This document shows, piece by piece, positions 15,242 to 23,521 of a stretch of 64,000 nt of DNA (positions within the stretch are counted from its first letter, which is position 1; every line of letters starts with the position of its first letter). Made by a program: the position numbers and the translations under genes. The stretch spans positions 1,860,001 to 1,924,000 of the forward strand of contig NZ_CP102332.1 of assembly GCF_024600715.1 (NCBI RefSeq). The letters are read 5' to 3'. The notes under the pieces are model-generated. The model was given only the letters and a program-made list of their open reading frames with translations. It did no database searches and was not told where the DNA came from. Origin of the DNA: Streptomyces changanensis (GTDB lineage: Bacteria; Actinomycetota; Actinomycetes; Streptomycetales; Streptomycetaceae).

Positions 15242-16507
15242 TCAGGTGGCGGAGTTGCGGTACGCCTTGTAGGCGGCGGTGTCCTGCGGGGTCCCGTCGG
15301 CGCGGCTGAAGGCCAGGAAGCCAACCTGGAGGTAGTCCGCGTAGCGCTCGGACAGTCGCAGCAGCTGCACGTCGCGGACATCGCGGATCAGGTAGCCGGC
15401 GAAGAAGTCACCGAACAGGATGCTCTTGGCGTTGGCCGCCATGACGGGCATGTCCTGGTTGACGGTGTAGCTGTAGCCGAGGATCCCGTCCGGAACGCCG
15501 ACCTGGATGGACGGCTCCCACAGCGGCCGGCCCTGGCTGTCCTTGAGCTTGCGGACCGCCGCCAGGGTGGCGTCGTTGAACATGAACCGCTGCCGACCGC
15601 TGTTGCGGTAGGCGGGGTCAATGCTGTGGATCAGGTCGATCAGGTCGTCGTACGTGACGCTGGTCGTCTGGCCGGTGGTGCCGGTCTTGCCGACGGTGGC
15701 GTTGGTCTGCACGCCCTCCGGCTGGCTGGTGCCGGTGCCGGTGGTGAAGTGGGTGTTCTGGATACGGCCGATCCGCTCGCCCAGCTTCCGGGCCAGCCAC
15801 GACTCCAGGTCGAACGCGTTGTCCTGGAGCAGCTGGAGCGAGACGCGCACGAGCTTGGACGTGTAGGTGTAGGCGCCGATGTCGGCCTGCCCGATCGTCA
15901 CGTCCTGCTCGGTGACCTGCGTGTTCTCCGACAGGATCGCGCCGACGTTCGCCGTGTCGTCGGCGGTCGGCCACGGCAGCGTCGCGCCGGTCTCCGTGGT
16001 GATGACCTCCGCCACATCGCGCATCGCCCCGTAGAACTTCTGCGCCTCGACGAGCCGAGCTCGGAACGCCGGCGGGACGAGGTAGCCGCCGGCCGCGCCG
16101 GTCGCGACGCCCTGGGCGCGCAGCTCGCGGCCGTCGACCCAGCCGGTGCGCAGCACGCTGCGCTCCTCGCTGGTCAGGTCGCTGGTGCCCTCGCGCAGCC
16201 ACGACCGGTACGCGCTCTCGTACGCCTTGACGCCGTCCTCGCCGCCGTGGCGGGCGCGGGCCTCCTCGGCGTCCTCGGTGTCGGCGGACGCCGTGACGAC
16301 CTGGGAGTAGTCGACGGCGGAGAGGCGGACGTGCCGCTCCTCGCGCTCGATGTCCGCGGACAGTCGCTCGACGTCGGCGAGCGCCGCGTCCCACGCGGAC
16401 CGGTCCTCGGCGGGCATGTCCGCCTCGGTGGCGGCGCGGTTCTGAAACTCCTGCGCCTTGGCCCACGCGCTCGCGCGCTGGTCCAGCAGGGTCTGAAGGG
16501 TGGGCAT
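15242..16507 (-). CDS. Major capsid protein, HK97 family
   Basis: 421 aa. The ATG at 16507 is chosen over one 30 bp upstream because GGAGG lies 5 bases before it. Residues 1-110 form the helical delta/scaffold region (RASAWAKAQEFQNRA). Residues about 130-420 show the HK97 fold pattern (AAGGYLVPPAFRARLVEAQ, QADIGAYTYTSKLVRVS, FMFNDATLAAVRKLKD, SILFGDFFAGYLI). The protease encoded just upstream would remove the N-terminal region during maturation. Confidence 0.93.
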   Translation of the reverse strand: MPTLQTLLDQRASAWAKAQEFQNRAATEADMPAEDRSAWDAALADVERLSADIEREERHVRLSAVDYSQVVTASADTEDAEEARARHGGEDGVKAYESAYRSWLREGTSDLTSEERSVLRTGWVDGRELRAQGVATGAAGGYLVPPAFRARLVEAQKFYGAMRDVAEVITTETGATLPWPTADDTANVGAILSENTQVTEQDVTIGQADIGAYTYTSKLVRVSLQLLQDNAFDLESWLARKLGERIGRIQNTHFTTGTGTSQPEGVQTNATVGKTGTTGQTTSVTYDDLIDLIHSIDPAYRNSGRQRFMFNDATLAAVRKLKDSQGRPLWEPSIQVGVPDGILGYSYTVNQDMPVMAANAKSILFGDFFAGYLIRDVRDVQLLRLSERYADYLQVGFLAFSRADGTPQDTAAYKAYRNSAT

Positions 16508-16574
16508 GTGTGCCTCCAGCACAACGAGCCCCGGCACCGGGTGCGGCGCGGGGCTGGGGGATGGGTGAGAGCTG

Positions 16575-17315
16575 CTACCGCGCCAGGCGGTAGCGGGCGG
16601 CGAGCGCCTTCATACGCATCGCCTGACGGCCCCCAGTGGTCTCTCCCGGCTGGGTCACGTCGGTACCGCGAGTGGCCGTGGCCGGCTCGCGGCGGAAGTT
16701 CAAGAGTTCGGGCCGGTACTGGGCCCGGCGGTCGAACGCGGCCGCGTCTCCGCGGGCGGCCAGGGCCACCCCGACGGAACGTAGGCCGGCGTCGGTGTCC
16801 TCGTACGCGGGGAACGTCACCGCGGACACCTCGTAGAGCTGGACCTCGCGGATGATGCGCAGCTCCGCCTCGGCCGTGTCGCCGTCCACGGTCTCGATCT
16901 CGACGGGCTCCCAGTCGTCCTTGATGACGCGGAAGCCGAACGACATGCCGGTGATGTTGCCGTTGCGGAGGTTGGTCACCAGGTCCCGGACGTACGACAG
17001 CTCCGGGTCCAGGTCGGCGTCGACGGCGAGCCCGACCTGATCCTGCGCGAGGCGGAGCGTCCCGGCCGAGACCCGCGACACCACCATGCGGGTGTCGTGG
17101 TCCACCAGCATCCGGGCGTCGCCCTCGGCGATGGTCTTCGTGAACGCGCCGACCGCGATCTCCTCGTAGAATCCCCAGGTCAGGGGGTTGCCGATCGCGG
17201 TCCGGGAGTTGAACACGGCGGCGTGGCCGGCGAACCCGGGCGTCGCCCCCTCGCCTGCGCGGACCTGTAGCCCGGCCGTGGCCAGGGTGAGGTCGCGCCG
17301 CTCCTCAGTCCTCAT
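16575..17315 (-). CDS. HK97-family prohead protease
   Basis: 246 aa from the ATG at 17315, preferred because GGAGG is 8 bases upstream; an alternative ATG at 17321 leaves only 2. The catalytic His lies in LVDHDTRMVVS (H73) and the nucleophile in GNITGMSFGFRV (S125), the expected order and spacing for the U35/herpes-assemblin-like family. It cleaves the capsid scaffold during head maturation. The gene starts inside the 3' end of the portal gene. The C-terminal 40 residues are basic. Confidence 0.9.
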   Translation of the reverse strand: MRTEERRDLTLATAGLQVRAGEGATPGFAGHAAVFNSRTAIGNPLTWGFYEEIAVGAFTKTIAEGDARMLVDHDTRMVVSRVSAGTLRLAQDQVGLAVDADLDPELSYVRDLVTNLRNGNITGMSFGFRVIKDDWEPVEIETVDGDTAEAELRIIREVQLYEVSAVTFPAYEDTDAGLRSVGVALAARGDAAAFDRRAQYRPELLNFRREPATATRGTDVTQPGETTGGRQAMRMKALAARYRLAR

Positions 17316-18549
17316 CCTCATCGCCTCCAGGGCTCGGGTCGTCGGTGTCGAGCGGATCGGACCCCAGCGGGGCCATGAACGTCGGCTGCAAGTAGCCGTT
17401 GCCCTCGTCGCCCGGGATCGGCGGCAGGTCTTCCAGCGCGCGGATGTCGTTCGCGGAGAACGCGCCGATGTCGCGCATCGCCCGGTAGAACGTCGCCCGC
17501 CCCGAGCTGTCCCCGCGCAGCAGGCCCTGCACCGCGTACTTCGCGTATCGGTCGGCGGGCAGCAGCTCCTTGGTGATGCGCTGCTCGGTGGGCGCCAGCC
17601 ACGTCGGGGCGAGGTCGAACGTCACCCAGCCCTGCGCCTGCTGCTCCAGACCCGTGCCCCAGCTGGTCGACTTCTCCGTGGACATGAGGAGGAACGGCGG
17701 CACGCCGAACATCCGGGCCACCTCGACGACCTGGAACTGTCGCGACTCCAGGAACTGGGCGTCGGTGTTCGGCATCGTCACCGGCTTGTACTGCGCGCCG
17801 GAGTCCAGCACCGCCACCTGCTGCGCGTTCGCCAAGCCGCCGACCTTCGCCTGCCACGCGGCCTTCAGCTGCTCCGCCTGCGTCGCGTTGAGCCGCTGCT
17901 CGGTCTGGAGCACCCCGCCCATGAGGTTGCCGCGGCCGAACAGCGCCCCCGCGGTCGCCTCGGCGGCCTGCGCCAGGCCGATGCCCTGCGCGGCCAGCCG
18001 CACCGGGGAGACGCCCGTCAGACCGTCGTACCCCAGCCCGGGGATGTGCAGGATGTCCCGCGTCGTCAGCGTGTGACGGGCGCCCCAGTCGTCCGCGACC
18101 TGGAAGACCTTCCCCGTCGGTAGGTCAGCTGTGGGCCGCACCCTGCCGACCTGCACCCGGTCCGGCGTGATGGGCCACAGCTGCACGATCTGCCCGCCGC
18201 CGTTGCGGATCTTCTGCACGTACGCGTTGCCCCACAGCACCCGGTGCACGAACGCCAACCGCCACAGCTCCAGCGGCGTCATCTCCGGATGGGGGTCGTC
18301 CAGCAGCGCCTCGTCTGCCCGGTCCTTCGTGCCGCGCCGGTACGTGTGCAGCGGCAGCGCCGCCGACACCCCGGCGATCAGCGCCACCGACCGCCACACC
18401 GCCGGCATGTGCAGGCTCGACGCCTCCGACACGGTGACACCCGAGTCCGACGCAGTACCGCCCATCCAGTCCAGCAGAGACGCGCTGGTCAGAGGCACCG
18501 CCGGATTCTCCGGGGAGGACCGACGCTCGAACAGCCCGAACAGGCTCAT
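17305..18549 (-). CDS. Phage portal protein, HK97 family
   Basis: 414 aa. The ATG at 18549 overlaps the previous stop as ATGA. Diagnostic segments are MPAVWRSVALIAGVSAALP, WGNAYVQKIRNGGGQIVQLWP, HIPGLGYDGLTGVSP and VARMFGVPPFLLM, the usual portal core, ending in a very acidic tail (TDDPSPGGDEDED). The dodecameric portal is the DNA entry channel and docks the terminase encoded upstream. Confidence 0.92.
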   Translation of the reverse strand: MSLFGLFERRSSPENPAVPLTSASLLDWMGGTASDSGVTVSEASSLHMPAVWRSVALIAGVSAALPLHTYRRGTKDRADEALLDDPHPEMTPLELWRLAFVHRVLWGNAYVQKIRNGGGQIVQLWPITPDRVQVGRVRPTADLPTGKVFQVADDWGARHTLTTRDILHIPGLGYDGLTGVSPVRLAAQGIGLAQAAEATAGALFGRGNLMGGVLQTEQRLNATQAEQLKAAWQAKVGGLANAQQVAVLDSGAQYKPVTMPNTDAQFLESRQFQVVEVARMFGVPPFLLMSTEKSTSWGTGLEQQAQGWVTFDLAPTWLAPTEQRITKELLPADRYAKYAVQGLLRGDSSGRATFYRAMRDIGAFSANDIRALEDLPPIPGDEGNGYLQPTFMAPLGSDPLDTDDPSPGGDEDED

Positions 18550-18704
18550 CGCGTCGCCCCCTTCCGGCCCGCCTGCGCCCGCTCCACCGCGAGCACGCCC
18601 AGCACCCCGCCCAGCACCAGCGCCGCCGGCACCGACCACATGCCCACCCCGGCGAGCACCGCCGCCACGAACAGCAGCTCCAGCACAAACAACGCCGCGT
18701 TCAC
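18546..18704 (-). CDS. Tiny two-helix membrane protein between terminase and portal
   Basis: 52 aa from a GTG at 18704 that overlaps the terminase stop (GTGA); its own stop overlaps the portal start (ATGA). It has two hydrophobic helices (LFVLELLFVAAVLAGVGM and PAALVLGGVLGVLAV) and a basic C-terminus. Perfect coupling on both sides argues that it is real. Function unknown; a membrane protein is unusual in this slot. Confidence 0.6.
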   Translation of the reverse strand: MNAALFVLELLFVAAVLAGVGMWSVPAALVLGGVLGVLAVERAQAGRKGATR

Positions 18705-20260
18705 CACAGGTTCGGCGCCCCTTCCGGCTCCACGTGCGCCCGCTCGGCGTGCCCCCACGCTGCGAACGTCGCACCCACCAGAGGGCTGATGTCGACGCTG
18801 ACGCCCCGCCGCGCCCACGCCCATCCGTCACCCACCGGCCGCTTGTCCGCGCCCGCCAGCGCGGTCGTCAGCGGCGCCTGATCCAGGTGCACGATCCCGT
18901 GCTCGGCCACCCCGTCGTAGAACTGGCCGCACGCCTGCGCGACCTGCCTGACCTTTGGGATGAGCAGCAGCTCGTCCAGCTCGTCGTCCGGCAGGCCCTC
19001 GATGTTCTGCTCCGGGTCGCCGGCCGCGAGCGCCTTGCGGATCGCGGGGATCAGCGACCCGGCCGGGCCGCCCTCGTCGATGACGAGCGCGCACGGACGC
19101 CACCGCGACACCAGCTCGACGACCCGGCCCGCCACCCACCCGGTCCCGGGCCGGTGGTCGACGACCTCCACATGCGTGGCCTCCCCTGACCGGCCGGCCG
19201 CGCAGATGGCGCTGTGCGACCGCTCAGGGGTCGTATCGACGGCGAACGCCACCGGGTCCGCCATCGTGCTCTTACCGTCCGCGACGGCCCGCCACGCGTC
19301 CTCACCGATCACCCTCCAGTTGTCGCCCTCATCGCTCGGGTAGTCGCCCACACCGAGCCGCTCCCGCGCGAAGATCTCCGGCGACATGGTCAGCCGCTCA
19401 CGCTCGGTGTGCTCCAGCGTCAGCCGGTACCCCAGCGCCGGGTTGGCCTTGGCCACTGAGAGCGGCGACAGCGGGTCATCGTGTGCGGTGCAGTTCGGCG
19501 AGCACTCGGTCAGGTGAGGGTCGATGGACCACTCCAGGTACGCCAGTGACGGGTCAGGTTCGCCCGACTCCATCGCTGCCAGTGCCCGGCGCCGCAGCCG
19601 GGCGAGCTGCACAGAAGGGGCACCGATCCCGGCGCTCCCCAGGTACCAGACCTGGGGGTCCTTGACGGCCGCCATGGTCGGCATGAGTGCGCCCATGGCG
19701 TCATCGCCGAGGATCATGTCCTCGTCGAGGATGTTGCAGTTGCCGGTGAAGCCCCGGCCGCTGCCGCCACTGCGGGCCAGGAACCGTAGCCGTTGCCCGG
19801 TGAGCAGTTCGACAGCTTCCTCGCCGGTCGTCTGCCGTACGGCCTTGACCCGCTTGCGCAGGCTGTCCGTGTTCGTGATCAGCGAGACGATCCGGAGGAA
19901 CGCCTCTTTCGCCGTCTTGAACTCGTGCGCGCTGTGCAGGATGAGCCGCTCACCCAGCAGGAACAGGCCGGCCAGCTCGCGGGCCTCGATGATGCCGCCC
20001 TTGCCGTTCTGCCGGGCCACGTTGACCGCGACCTCGAACGCCGACCATGAGCCGGTCTCCGTCTCGCCCAAGCCGACGTGCAGAGCGAACTGCTGCCACT
20101 CGTCCAGCATGAGCCCGGCCACGGCCGCCAGCTCGACGGCTTCCTGGCCGGAGCTGGAGACGTACGGAGGGGCGGTGAAGACCCGGGGGCGCTGGACGCC
20201 CCGGGCGTCAGGGATGTGCTCAGGCGCCGCGTCGGTCCGCTCTGCGGGAAGCAAGCTCAT
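18701..20260 (-). CDS. Terminase large subunit
   Basis: 519 aa. The start at 20260 has GGGGG about 8 bases upstream; an ATG 9 bp earlier is possible. The ATPase half has an unusual Walker A (VARQNGKGG, near residue 85) and Walker B (NCNILDEDM). The nuclease half has FAVDTTPERSHSAI, ALVIDEGGPAG and an acidic C-terminal motif. It packages phage DNA into the prohead and cuts concatemers. The first codons overlap the end of the small gene upstream. Confidence 0.92.
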   Translation of the reverse strand: MSLLPAERTDAAPEHIPDARGVQRPRVFTAPPYVSSSGQEAVELAAVAGLMLDEWQQFALHVGLGETETGSWSAFEVAVNVARQNGKGGIIEARELAGLFLLGERLILHSAHEFKTAKEAFLRIVSLITNTDSLRKRVKAVRQTTGEEAVELLTGQRLRFLARSGGSGRGFTGNCNILDEDMILGDDAMGALMPTMAAVKDPQVWYLGSAGIGAPSVQLARLRRRALAAMESGEPDPSLAYLEWSIDPHLTECSPNCTAHDDPLSPLSVAKANPALGYRLTLEHTERERLTMSPEIFARERLGVGDYPSDEGDNWRVIGEDAWRAVADGKSTMADPVAFAVDTTPERSHSAICAAGRSGEATHVEVVDHRPGTGWVAGRVVELVSRWRPCALVIDEGGPAGSLIPAIRKALAAGDPEQNIEGLPDDELDELLLIPKVRQVAQACGQFYDGVAEHGIVHLDQAPLTTALAGADKRPVGDGWAWARRGVSVDISPLVGATFAAWGHAERAHVEPEGAPNLW

Positions 20261-20483
20261 CGAGGGCATCCCCCTTCACAGCGGGCGGGGCCAGCTTCCG
20301 CAGCTCGGACATGGTGGCGCGCAGCTCCCGCGCGGCGACGGCCACGGCGCTCGGGCCGTCGGCCGCGTCGATGGCGGAGGCGAGCGCGAGCGCGAGGGCG
20401 ACGAGCCCGGGAGCGACGGACTTGACAGCGAGCTGTTCGATCTCCTCGCGGATGGCGTCCTCGGTCAAGATCACCACCCCCAT
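20220..20483 (-). CDS. Putative terminase small subunit or helical packaging accessory
   Basis: About 87 aa from the ATG at 20483; a TTG at 20468 preceded by GGGGGTGG is an alternative start giving MTEDAIREEIEQL. The product is a compact helical protein (IREEIEQLAVKSVAPGLVALALALASAI, then ELRATMSELRKLAPP). It overlaps the terminase large subunit by about 40 bp, the normal place of a small terminase. It is shorter than most small subunits and has no clear HTH, so the call is positional. Confidence 0.5.
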   Translation of the reverse strand: MGVVILTEDAIREEIEQLAVKSVAPGLVALALALASAIDAADGPSAVAVAARELRATMSELRKLAPPAVKGDALDELASRRADRRGA

Positions 20484-20693
20484 CACAGTGAGTGACGTGA
20501 CTCTGTGTGACGCCCGCTAATTCACTCGGTCCTTGATCAACTGAATTAGCGGTCGCGCAAAAAACAGGGCGACAAGGGCGTTTGGGTCGCCCGTCTGCCC
20601 GCTGAACTTTTGACCCGCTCTCCCCGGTCAAGCTGCACTCGCGTGACGCTGAGCCGCTGTTCAGCCGCCGTCATCACGCCGCGTGTCGCTGCG
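20484..20693. other. Non-coding gap with inverted repeat; candidate cos/packaging region
   Basis: A 210-bp gap without a convincing gene, relatively AT-rich in its left part. It contains a perfect 11-bp inverted repeat CCGCTAATTCA (20514-20524) / TGAATTAGCGG (20542-20552), an A6 run near 20560 and several GTGA/TCAC-type short repeats. It sits between HNH/kinase and terminase genes, where cos sites of HK97-like phages usually lie. No overhang can be defined from sequence alone. Confidence 0.35.
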
Positions 20694-21134
20694 TCACCAT
20701 GCCCGGGACGCCTGGGCGGTGACTGCCCGAGAGCCGCCCTTGCGGTAGTCGCGGTACCAGCGGGTGACGACGGCCTCCATCTCCGGCTGCCGCATGTCCC
20801 TCACTCTGCGTCGCACGATCTGTTCGCCGGGGTCGACGGTCACTATCCGTGCGCCGAGCCGCTTGTATCTGGCTCGCGCCTTGGGGCTCGGCATGGTGTG
20901 GATGAGGTAGACGTCGGTGTGGTCGAGGTGTCTCTCCGCCTCGTGGATGGCGGCCTGCCGGGCGCGGTGCACGATGCGCAGGAGGATCGGGTCGTGTGCG
21001 TGGTGGTCGGCGCCTGGTCCGGCCATGGCCAGAGCCATGAGGTCCAGGTCGATGACCACATCGGAGGGCTTGGCGTGGGCCTTGATGTAGCTGCTCTTGC
21101 CTGCTGCTGGCGGTCCGGTGACGACGATAAGCAC
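20694..21134 (-). CDS. P-loop kinase/AAA-type ATPase (polynucleotide-kinase-like)
   Basis: 146 aa. Walker A is VVTGPPAAGKSSYIKAHA at the extreme N-terminus, and the Walker B/acceptor region is VVIDLDLMALAM. A lid-like basic region follows (TMPSPKARARYKRLGARI, EQIVRRRVRDMRQPE). This is the pattern of small phage kinases related to T4 polynucleotide kinase or nucleotide/shikimate kinases. It lies next to an HNH endonuclease and terminase, so end processing of DNA is a reasonable but unproven role. Confidence 0.7.
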   Translation of the reverse strand: MLIVVTGPPAAGKSSYIKAHAKPSDVVIDLDLMALAMAGPGADHHAHDPILLRIVHRARQAAIHEAERHLDHTDVYLIHTMPSPKARARYKRLGARIVTVDPGEQIVRRRVRDMRQPEMEAVVTRWYRDYRKGGSRAVTAQASRAW

Positions 21135-21138
21135 CGTG

Positions 21139-21411
21139 TCACCACCTCCGTGAAGCTCGCTGCTGCGCCGGGGCTGACCGGTTGCCGCGGGCGCTGTTGC
21201 ACCGGCGGTGCGCGCTGCGGGCGTTGGCCGGGTCGAGGAGGCTGCCGCCCTTGGACAGGGGGATGAGGTGTTCCAGCGTGAACGAGAGCGGGTGGCGCGG
21301 GTCGAGGGTGGGGTCGATGTCGTGGCCGCAGTAGCAGCACGGTGCGCCCATGGCTTTGATCTGGGCGACGAGCCGTCGGTAGGGGCGCCCGTTGCGGGGG
21401 TTGCCGGCCAC
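21139..21411 (-). CDS. HNH endonuclease
   Basis: 90 aa from a GTG at 21411 with GGGAGG seven bases upstream. A zinc knuckle (APCCYCGHDID) precedes the HNH core (SFTLEHLIPLSKGGSLLDPANARSAHRRCNSARG cut here into its His, Asn and second Cys elements). In many siphoviruses a small HNH protein next to the terminase is required for cos cleavage. That genome position is conserved here, so a packaging role is more likely than homing. Confidence 0.85.
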   Translation of the reverse strand: MAGNPRNGRPYRRLVAQIKAMGAPCCYCGHDIDPTLDPRHPLSFTLEHLIPLSKGGSLLDPANARSAHRRCNSARGNRSAPAQQRASRRW

Positions 21412-21425
21412 GTGGGCGCCTCCCG

Positions 21426-21719
21426 TCAGTCGAGGATGCTGCCGTTCAGCTCGCCGTCGTCGTGGTAGTCGAGGCGGTCCTGGCTCTCCTGGGGCATGTC
21501 CTTGACCGCACTCTCGACGACCCAGTCGAGGAGGAGTCGGTCGTAGTCCTGCTGGCTGAGGTCCGCGCAGGCTTCGGGTCGGTTGGTCTTGGTGGATCCC
21601 TTGGTGAGTGCGGCGCGGCAGTCGGCGCGCTGCTCGGCGACGGACTTGCCGCACGCGGTGAGCGTGGCGAGCAGGAGGGCCGCGGCGACGGCCGCGGCGG
21701 CGGTGGTGCGGGTGCGCAT
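21426..21719 (-). CDS. Small lipoprotein, possibly superinfection-exclusion type
   Basis: 97 aa from an ATG at 21719 with G-rich Shine-Dalgarno. There is a clear lipoprotein signal: basic n-region (MRTRT), hydrophobic core and lipobox LLATLTAC, giving a mature protein starting at a Cys near residue 23. The mature part is small, acidic and helical (QQDYDRLLLDWVVESAVKDM). Prophage-encoded lipoproteins often block superinfection, but no direct evidence exists here. A terminator lies upstream of it (21796-21829). Confidence 0.7.
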   Translation of the reverse strand: MRTRTTAAAAVAAALLLATLTACGKSVAEQRADCRAALTKGSTKTNRPEACADLSQQDYDRLLLDWVVESAVKDMPQESQDRLDYHDDGELNGSILD

Positions 21720-21795
21720 GGGTGTCCCCCCGGGGGTGGGTGCTGGTGTGGCGCCCATGGTGCCGTAGGGGGTGTGGGTGTGTCTGGGGAACGAC

Positions 21796-21829
21796 AAAGC
21801 CCCGACCGGTGGATGGTCGGGGCCTTCGT
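21796..21829. terminator. Intrinsic terminator upstream of the lipoprotein gene
   Basis: Hairpin GCCCCGACC (21799-21807) / GGTCGGGGC (21815-21823) with a seven-base loop, flanked by AAA on the left and CTTCGT on the right. Being bordered by A and T it could work on either strand; leftward it would end the 22-24 kb accessory operon. Confidence 0.7.
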
Positions 21830-21973
21830 GGTGTCTGTGTCTGGGCACGCCGGAGACGCCTCCGACTGTAGGACGGTCCGTCTCGTCTCGTCAAGCGCGG
21901 GCCCGGGCGGCAGCAGAGCGGCCCCGCCGCGTCGGGGGACGCGCGGCGGAGCCGGTCTCGGTGTGGCAGGCGG

Positions 21974-22126
21974 TCAGCTCTTCTTCGGCGTGCCGGGGAC
22001 GGGCTTGTCCTTCGGGCGGAGCCATCCGCCGCGGCTGCCGTGGTAGTCGGTGGCGTGCTGCTCGCGCTTCTCGGGCGCCAGGCGGTCGCGCAGCTCGGAC
22101 GTGGGGATGGTCTTGCGGAGTGCCAT
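21974..22126 (-). CDS. Hypothetical 50-aa basic protein
   Basis: ATG at 22126, with AGGA about 8-10 bases upstream. The product (ALRKTIPTSELRDRLAPEKR at the start, ending PVPGTPKKS) is hydrophilic and basic with no cysteine or membrane helix. It is the last gene of the leftward membrane-protein operon. Real-gene status rests on ribosome site and codon pattern. Confidence 0.45.
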   Translation of the reverse strand: MALRKTIPTSELRDRLAPEKREQHATDYHGSRGGWLRPKDKPVPGTPKKS

Positions 22127-22206
22127 GATGGTCGTCCTGTCTCTTCTCGGGATGGGGTGTGGGGCGGTCGGTCAGCTGGCGAGCGGGCGACCGCCCCGAC
22201 GCATGT

Positions 22207-22869
22207 TCAGCGGCGGATGGCGTGGTGTCGGGTGGCGTCGGCGGGGTGGCGGACGATGAGGTGTCCGGTGTCTCCGATGGGCTCTACACGTATCCCCTCT
22301 CGGGGGTCGCTCTCCGGCGCGTTGTTGGCGTTGGCGTTGGCTTCTGACCTGCACGAACAACGCCCCTCCTGGGCGCCCTCGTCGGCGGGGAGAGCGGGCG
22401 GGATGTCGTCCCGGTGTACGCCGGGGCCACTGCCGTGGGGGGTGCGCACACCCGCCCGGGTGGGGATGGACGCCTCGTCCAGGAGAGCCTTGACGGTCTT
22501 GGTGTCGGTCGCGTCGAGGTAGTCGCGGAGCCGGGTGAGGAGCACGCCGCTGCCGCCCTCTTTGGCGAGTTCGCGGAGCGCGCCCGCGACGTCCGGGCCG
22601 GGTACGTCGGTGGTCTGCTCGGCGGCCTGCGGCGCCTCGTCGGCGGCCTCACGGCGGGCGGCGCGCCATGCTTGGCAGCGCTGGCAGCCGATGGTGAGCC
22701 CGGCGCCGACGATGACGTACGCGACCCACGGGAACGCGACGACGAGCCCCCACGCGGCCAGCGCGCCGACGCCGAGCAGGATGTAGCGGGCGGTGCGCTC
22801 GCTCATCCCGCCGGACTCCCCCGGCCCCTCCGCCTCCACCGGTGTCTCGACAGCGACTTCGGCGCTCAT
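22207..22869 (-). CDS. Membrane protein with cytoplasmic helical tail (plasmid-spread-like module)
   Basis: 220 aa from the ATG at 22869, which overlaps the upstream stop (ATGA). After an acidic N-terminus there are two close hydrophobic segments (ARYILLGVGALAAWGLVVAF and VAYVIVGAGLTIGC), then CQRCQAW and a long soluble, Ala/Glu-rich region. The TRLRDYLDATDTKTVKALLDEA part looks like a small helical domain. It belongs to a run of membrane proteins resembling Spd genes of Streptomyces plasmids. Family not recognised. Confidence 0.6.
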   Translation of the reverse strand: MSAEVAVETPVEAEGPGESGGMSERTARYILLGVGALAAWGLVVAFPWVAYVIVGAGLTIGCQRCQAWRAARREAADEAPQAAEQTTDVPGPDVAGALRELAKEGGSGVLLTRLRDYLDATDTKTVKALLDEASIPTRAGVRTPHGSGPGVHRDDIPPALPADEGAQEGRCSCRSEANANANNAPESDPREGIRVEPIGDTGHLIVRHPADATRHHAIRR

Positions 22870-23372
22870 CCGAACATCCCGGTGAACGCGGCGCCGGCCA
22901 TGTTGACGCCGGAGCCGAGCGGTACGGCGGCGATCCCGGCGACGGTGCCGGACAGGGCGACGAGGATCCCGGCGAGCGCGCCGAACAGCAGCTTCCCCTT
23001 GTGCTGCTGCGGGCCCCACCAGAGCAGGGCGAACAGGGCGACGGTGAACAGGGCGACGATGGCGTATCCGCCGGGGGTAAGGGCGATCTGCTGGGCGCGG
23101 GTGACGTCGGGGGCGGTGCCGCCGATTCCCCAGACGAGGCCGGTGTATCCGGCGACGTTGCCGGCCCAGAGGGCGACCCAGGTGGTGGCGCCGAGGACCG
23201 ACCAGGAGCCGAGGGCGGCGAGGGCGGCGAGCATGCCGTACAGCAGGGACAGGACGAAGGGGACGAGGGCCGCCAGGCGGCGCTTCTCCTTCATGATCCA
23301 GCGCATGACGAAGGCGAGGACGATGGCGACGCCGAGGGTGACGCCGCCGAGATTGATGGCCATGTAGGGCAT
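22866..23372 (-). CDS. Polytopic membrane protein, Spd-like
   Basis: 168 aa with about five hydrophobic helices (GVTLGVAIVLAFVMRWIM, AALVPFVLSLLYGMLAALAAL, YAIVALFTVALFALLWW, LLFGALAGILVALSG and more) and short basic loops (KEKRRL, QQHKGK). No transporter motif is visible. Together with the 46-aa and DUF2637 proteins encoded just upstream it forms a translationally coupled membrane module like the spread genes of conjugative Streptomyces plasmids; role in a phage is unclear. Confidence 0.65.
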   Translation of the reverse strand: MPYMAINLGGVTLGVAIVLAFVMRWIMKEKRRLAALVPFVLSLLYGMLAALAALGSWSVLGATTWVALWAGNVAGYTGLVWGIGGTAPDVTRAQQIALTPGGYAIVALFTVALFALLWWGPQQHKGKLLFGALAGILVALSGTVAGIAAVPLGSGVNMAGAAFTGMFG

Positions 23373-23380
23373 GGGGTGCC

Positions 23381-23521
23381 TCAGTGGAAGAGGGCCGCGC
23401 CGAGCACGGCGAGGACGACGAGGACGGTGGGGAGGAGCGCGGGCGCGGCGGGCCGGGTGCGACAGGCGTAGAGGCCGAGTGCGGCGGCGACCGCGCAGAG
23501 GGGGAAGAGCGCGGCGCCCAT
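23381..23521 (-). CDS. Tiny two-helix membrane protein, 46 aa
   Basis: The ATG at 23521 overlaps the stop of the DUF2637 gene (TGATG). The protein consists almost entirely of two hydrophobic stretches (LFPLCAVAAALGLYAC and LLPTVLVVLAVLGAALF) joined by a short basic turn (RTRPAAPA). Tight coupling on both sides supports a real gene. Small membrane peptides of this kind accompany Spd proteins in plasmids. Confidence 0.6.
   Translation of the reverse strand: MGAALFPLCAVAAALGLYACRTRPAAPALLPTVLVVLAVLGAALFH

Noticed and set aside
17305..18831. Portal protein extended to an upstream start giving about 508 residues
   Set aside because: The extra N-terminal residues are low-complexity and overlap the terminase and micro-gene; the ATG at 18549 with ATGA coupling fits the family.
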